The notes beneath the pieces were generated by a model. That model did no database searches, was not told where the DNA came from, and was given only the letters and a program-made list of their open reading frames with translations. This document shows positions 62,243 through 64,000 of a stretch of DNA of 64,000 nt, piece after piece; the stretch's first letter is position 1; the number at the start of each line of letters is the position of its first letter. The translations under genes were made by a program, and so were the position numbers. The stretch is from Rhizomys pruinosus (lineage: Eukaryota; Chordata; Mammalia; Rodentia; Spalacidae): NCBI GenBank assembly GCA_009823505.1, contig VZQC01012264.1:707027-771026 (forward strand). Reading direction: 5' to 3'.

Positions 62243-62505
62243 GGGCTAGAGAGATGGCCTAGCGGTTAAGAGCGCCGACCGCTCTTACAGGGATCCGGGT
62301 TCGATACCCAGGCACCCACATGGCGGCCGAGAACCGTCTGAAACTACCAATTCCAGGAGAACTCAGTTCACAGGGGAATCCGACACCCTCTTCTGACCTC
62401 CGTGGGCAATTTGCAACGACCGGGTGCACAAACTTGCAGCAGACAGTAACATGCATACACATATGGAAATAATAAAATTAAAAAAAAAAAATTAAAAAAA
62501 CAATC
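62243..62505 (+). mobile_element. B2 SINE, young, some indels
   Basis: Plus-strand B2 flanked by caatccttattat/caatccttattaa (62229 and 62500). Confidence 0.94.
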
Positions 62506-62639
62506 CTTATTAAAAGAATTGTATTAAGGTTAACCTCACACAGAGGCACTGTACAACATCTACCAAAGGAAGAATGATTGAAAATTAACACTTCTGCAAT
62601 AGGCTATTATTTTGAAAAGTTATTTATTCAGTAATGCAT

Positions 62640-62893
62640 GTTTTTTTCTTTTTTCTTTTCTCTTTTCTTTTTTTTTTTTTTAACAGGGGTGAGCTTTATT
62701 AGGAAAATAAGGAGGAAATGTGCCCTTGGAGAGAAAACCCAACAGCGGGGGGGAGGGGGGAATAACAAGTGAAGGAAGTGAAAGGAATGCAGAGTGAAAG
62801 TGGAAGAGGGCATGAAAGGCAGAGAGGAGAGAGAGAGAGAAAGAGAGAGAGGAGAGAGAGTGGAAAGGGCAAGGGAGAGAAAGGCTTACACCC
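62640..62893 (-). pseudogene. Retroposed mRNA 3' end of unknown origin
   Basis: Read on the minus strand, this is pyrimidine-rich sequence followed by cctaataaagctcacccctg and an A-tail (T-run at 62641-62683). This fits a polyadenylation signal about 20 bases before the tail. The direct repeat agtaatgcat flanks it at 62630-62639 and 62894-62903. These features show an L1-type retroinsertion of a transcript. I do not recognise the source gene. The GA/CT-rich centre may have expanded after insertion. Confidence 0.65.
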
Positions 62894-62903
62894 AGTAATG
62901 CAT

Positions 62904-63195
62904 TTGAACAGCAATGTGAACCGCCCTCTTTTTTTTTTCTTCATTTTAATTCAAGTGAGTCCTTTGCTTATGCAGGATAAACAAGTATTTTCCAGTTCCC
63001 CTTAGGAGCCTGGAAAAGCCCTGCTGGCTTTTCTGGTAAAACGGTGCAGCAGCTGCTGTCATCAATTTGTTCCGGAAATTCCCTGCCACCCTGGGAACAC
63101 TCCTCCTGCTACATAATGATGTGGAGGAGGAACACCAGCACAGAGCAGCACTGGGGAAGGGAGGGGACAGAGAAGAGACGACAGAAAACACAAAA
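62904..63195. other. Unique intron sequence
   Basis: GC-balanced unique sequence (ctgctggcttttctggtaaa) with no open exon signals I can defend. Confidence 0.5.
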
Positions 63196-63313
63196 AAGTG
63201 GCACGCCTTTAATCCTAGTACTTGGAAGGCAGATGCAGGCGGATCTCTGTGCGTTCAAGGCCAACCTGGCTACAGAGTTCGTTCCAGGCCAGCTAGGGCT
63301 ATAAGAACCCCTG

Positions 63314-63347
<34 letters not shown>
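63196..63347 (+). mobile_element. B1 SINE with ~31-base A-tail
   Basis: 5'-truncated plus-strand B1 from gtggcacgcctttaatccta with an unusually long A-run at 63317-63347. Confidence 0.9.
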
Positions 63348-63353
<6 letters not shown>

Positions 63354-63549
63354 ATTATAGAAGGCAAAGAACCCAAATGGGAACAAACCAGAGCTCTCAG
63401 GGCCCATACAAGCATTTCCAATGTGGACTAATATAACTAATCCCTGCATCTCATCTCTGAAGCCACCTTTCATCTTTGCAAGCCAGCAGCCCTTTTATTA
63501 ACAACTGAGCAGACAGACAAAGCCCTCCACTGAGCACTTTCAAGGATAC
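63348..63549. other. CSNK1G1 intron downstream of the QSRRDD exon
   Basis: Clean unique sequence next to the minus-strand donor gtatcc. Confidence 0.75.
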
Positions 63550-63635
63550 CTTGAGTCCTTGCCAGGGTAGGCTGCCGCGGAGGAAATACATGAACATATG
63601 GCCTAGGGCTTCCAAATCATCTCTCCGGCTTTGCT
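63550..63635 (-). CDS. CSNK1G1: Casein kinase 1 gamma exon ([14 protein letters not shown])
   Basis: Read on the minus strand, an acceptor ttccctctcag is followed by ag and then codons for [28 protein letters not shown], then a gtatcc donor. It is 86 nt long. This C-lobe segment directly follows SINTHLGKE in CK1 kinases; the leading ag completes the Glu codon started by the final g of the catalytic-loop exon. That exon, however, is on the + strand at 28053 and 22082, so the gene as presented changes strand between these exons. Confidence 0.92.
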
Positions 63636-63686
63636 CTGAGAGGGAAAACAGATCACACATTATGTTTGCAGTTATTAAGGCAGAAG

Positions 63687-63689
<3 letters not shown>

Positions 63690-63731
<42 letters not shown>

Positions 63732-63933
63732 AGTTTAATGTATTTCCGTATGTGTATGATGTACTGTCTGCATGCAGTTTGTGCACCCATCCCCCTGGAA
63801 CTGGGGTCTCCTGGAATTAGTGTTTCAGACGTTCTCGGCCGCCATGTGGGCGCTGGGATCGAACCTGGGGTCCTCTGTAAGAGCGGGGTCGGCGCTCTTA
63901 AACAAAACCGCTAGGCCCACTCTCCAGCCCCAG
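63690..63933 (-). mobile_element. B2 SINE with long T-run
   Basis: Minus-strand B2 after a T-run of about 38 (63690-63727), missing its central ggtcagaagagg part. It is flanked by agaagagctttt/agaaaagagcttta. Confidence 0.9.
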
Positions 63934-64000
63934 AAAAGAGCTTTAAAATTAAGTAATCCCTTCAAAACCCCTTCTGCTCTGGAAAGGCTCTGCTTACTGA

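Noticed and set aside
62824..62860. GA-rich run as a regulatory GAGA site
   Set aside because: It lies inside a retroposed sequence and is simple repeat DNA. There is nothing to support a regulatory role.

Overview
This is nuclear DNA of a muroid rodent. The evidence is the very high density of rodent SINEs (B1/7SL-derived, B2/tRNA-derived, ID- and B3-type) on both strands, rodent LINE-1 fragments, and vertebrate exons with GT-AG splice sites. The B1 and B2 subfamily sequences do not read like standard mouse or rat consensus, but I cannot name the species. There is no bacterial or phage content, no operon and no CRISPR array.

The one protein-coding gene I can support is a casein kinase 1 gamma gene, best match CSNK1G1. 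Its exons are interrupted and oddly arranged. On the + strand are the exon starting EGLPQVYYF (18769-18920) and the exon carrying the RDVKPEN catalytic loop and DFG motif (21848-22082). Both occur a second time (24433-24584 and 27819-28053), inside a ~5.7 kb near-identical tandem copy (18013-23707 versus 23709-~29367) joined at a single N. The next four exons of the same protein lie on the - strand in reversed order (63550-63635, 53968-54052, 53543-53691, 51946-52053). Codon phases match across every junction, including the junction between opposite strands. The window therefore shows a broken gene order. I think a misassembly (duplicated haplotype or gap-fill sequence plus an inverted block) is much more likely than a real rearrangement. 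Exons upstream of EGLPQ and the final C-terminal exon(s) were not found.

Layout: 1-18012 is presumed intron, packed with clean SINEs, an RPL9 processed pseudogene (4758-5450) and an old L1 piece. 18013-29367 is the duplicated exon pair, with a 405-base N gap at 26367-26771. 29400-39700 is clean SINE-rich intron holding a full-length retroposed U1 snRNA copy (29940-30103) and a second old L1 piece. From about 39.8 kb to the end, SINEs carry many small insertions and deletions while the unique sequence and exons stay clean. This looks like long-read sequence that short-read polishing could not reach in repeats. This last part holds the reversed CSNK1G1 exons, a solo-LTR-like element (43354-43639), an L2-like fragment, an L1 3' end (48900-49310), and one roughly full-length minus-strand LINE-1 (~54620-60850) with its own nested B2.

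I see no new genetic system. The points most worth a second look are the duplicated and inverted CSNK1G1 exons, the repeat-restricted error pattern, several well-dated retroposition events (RPL9, U1, an unidentified poly(A) retrocopy at 62640-62893, and a very short tRNA-like retroposon at 42734-42806), and several nested SINE insertions.
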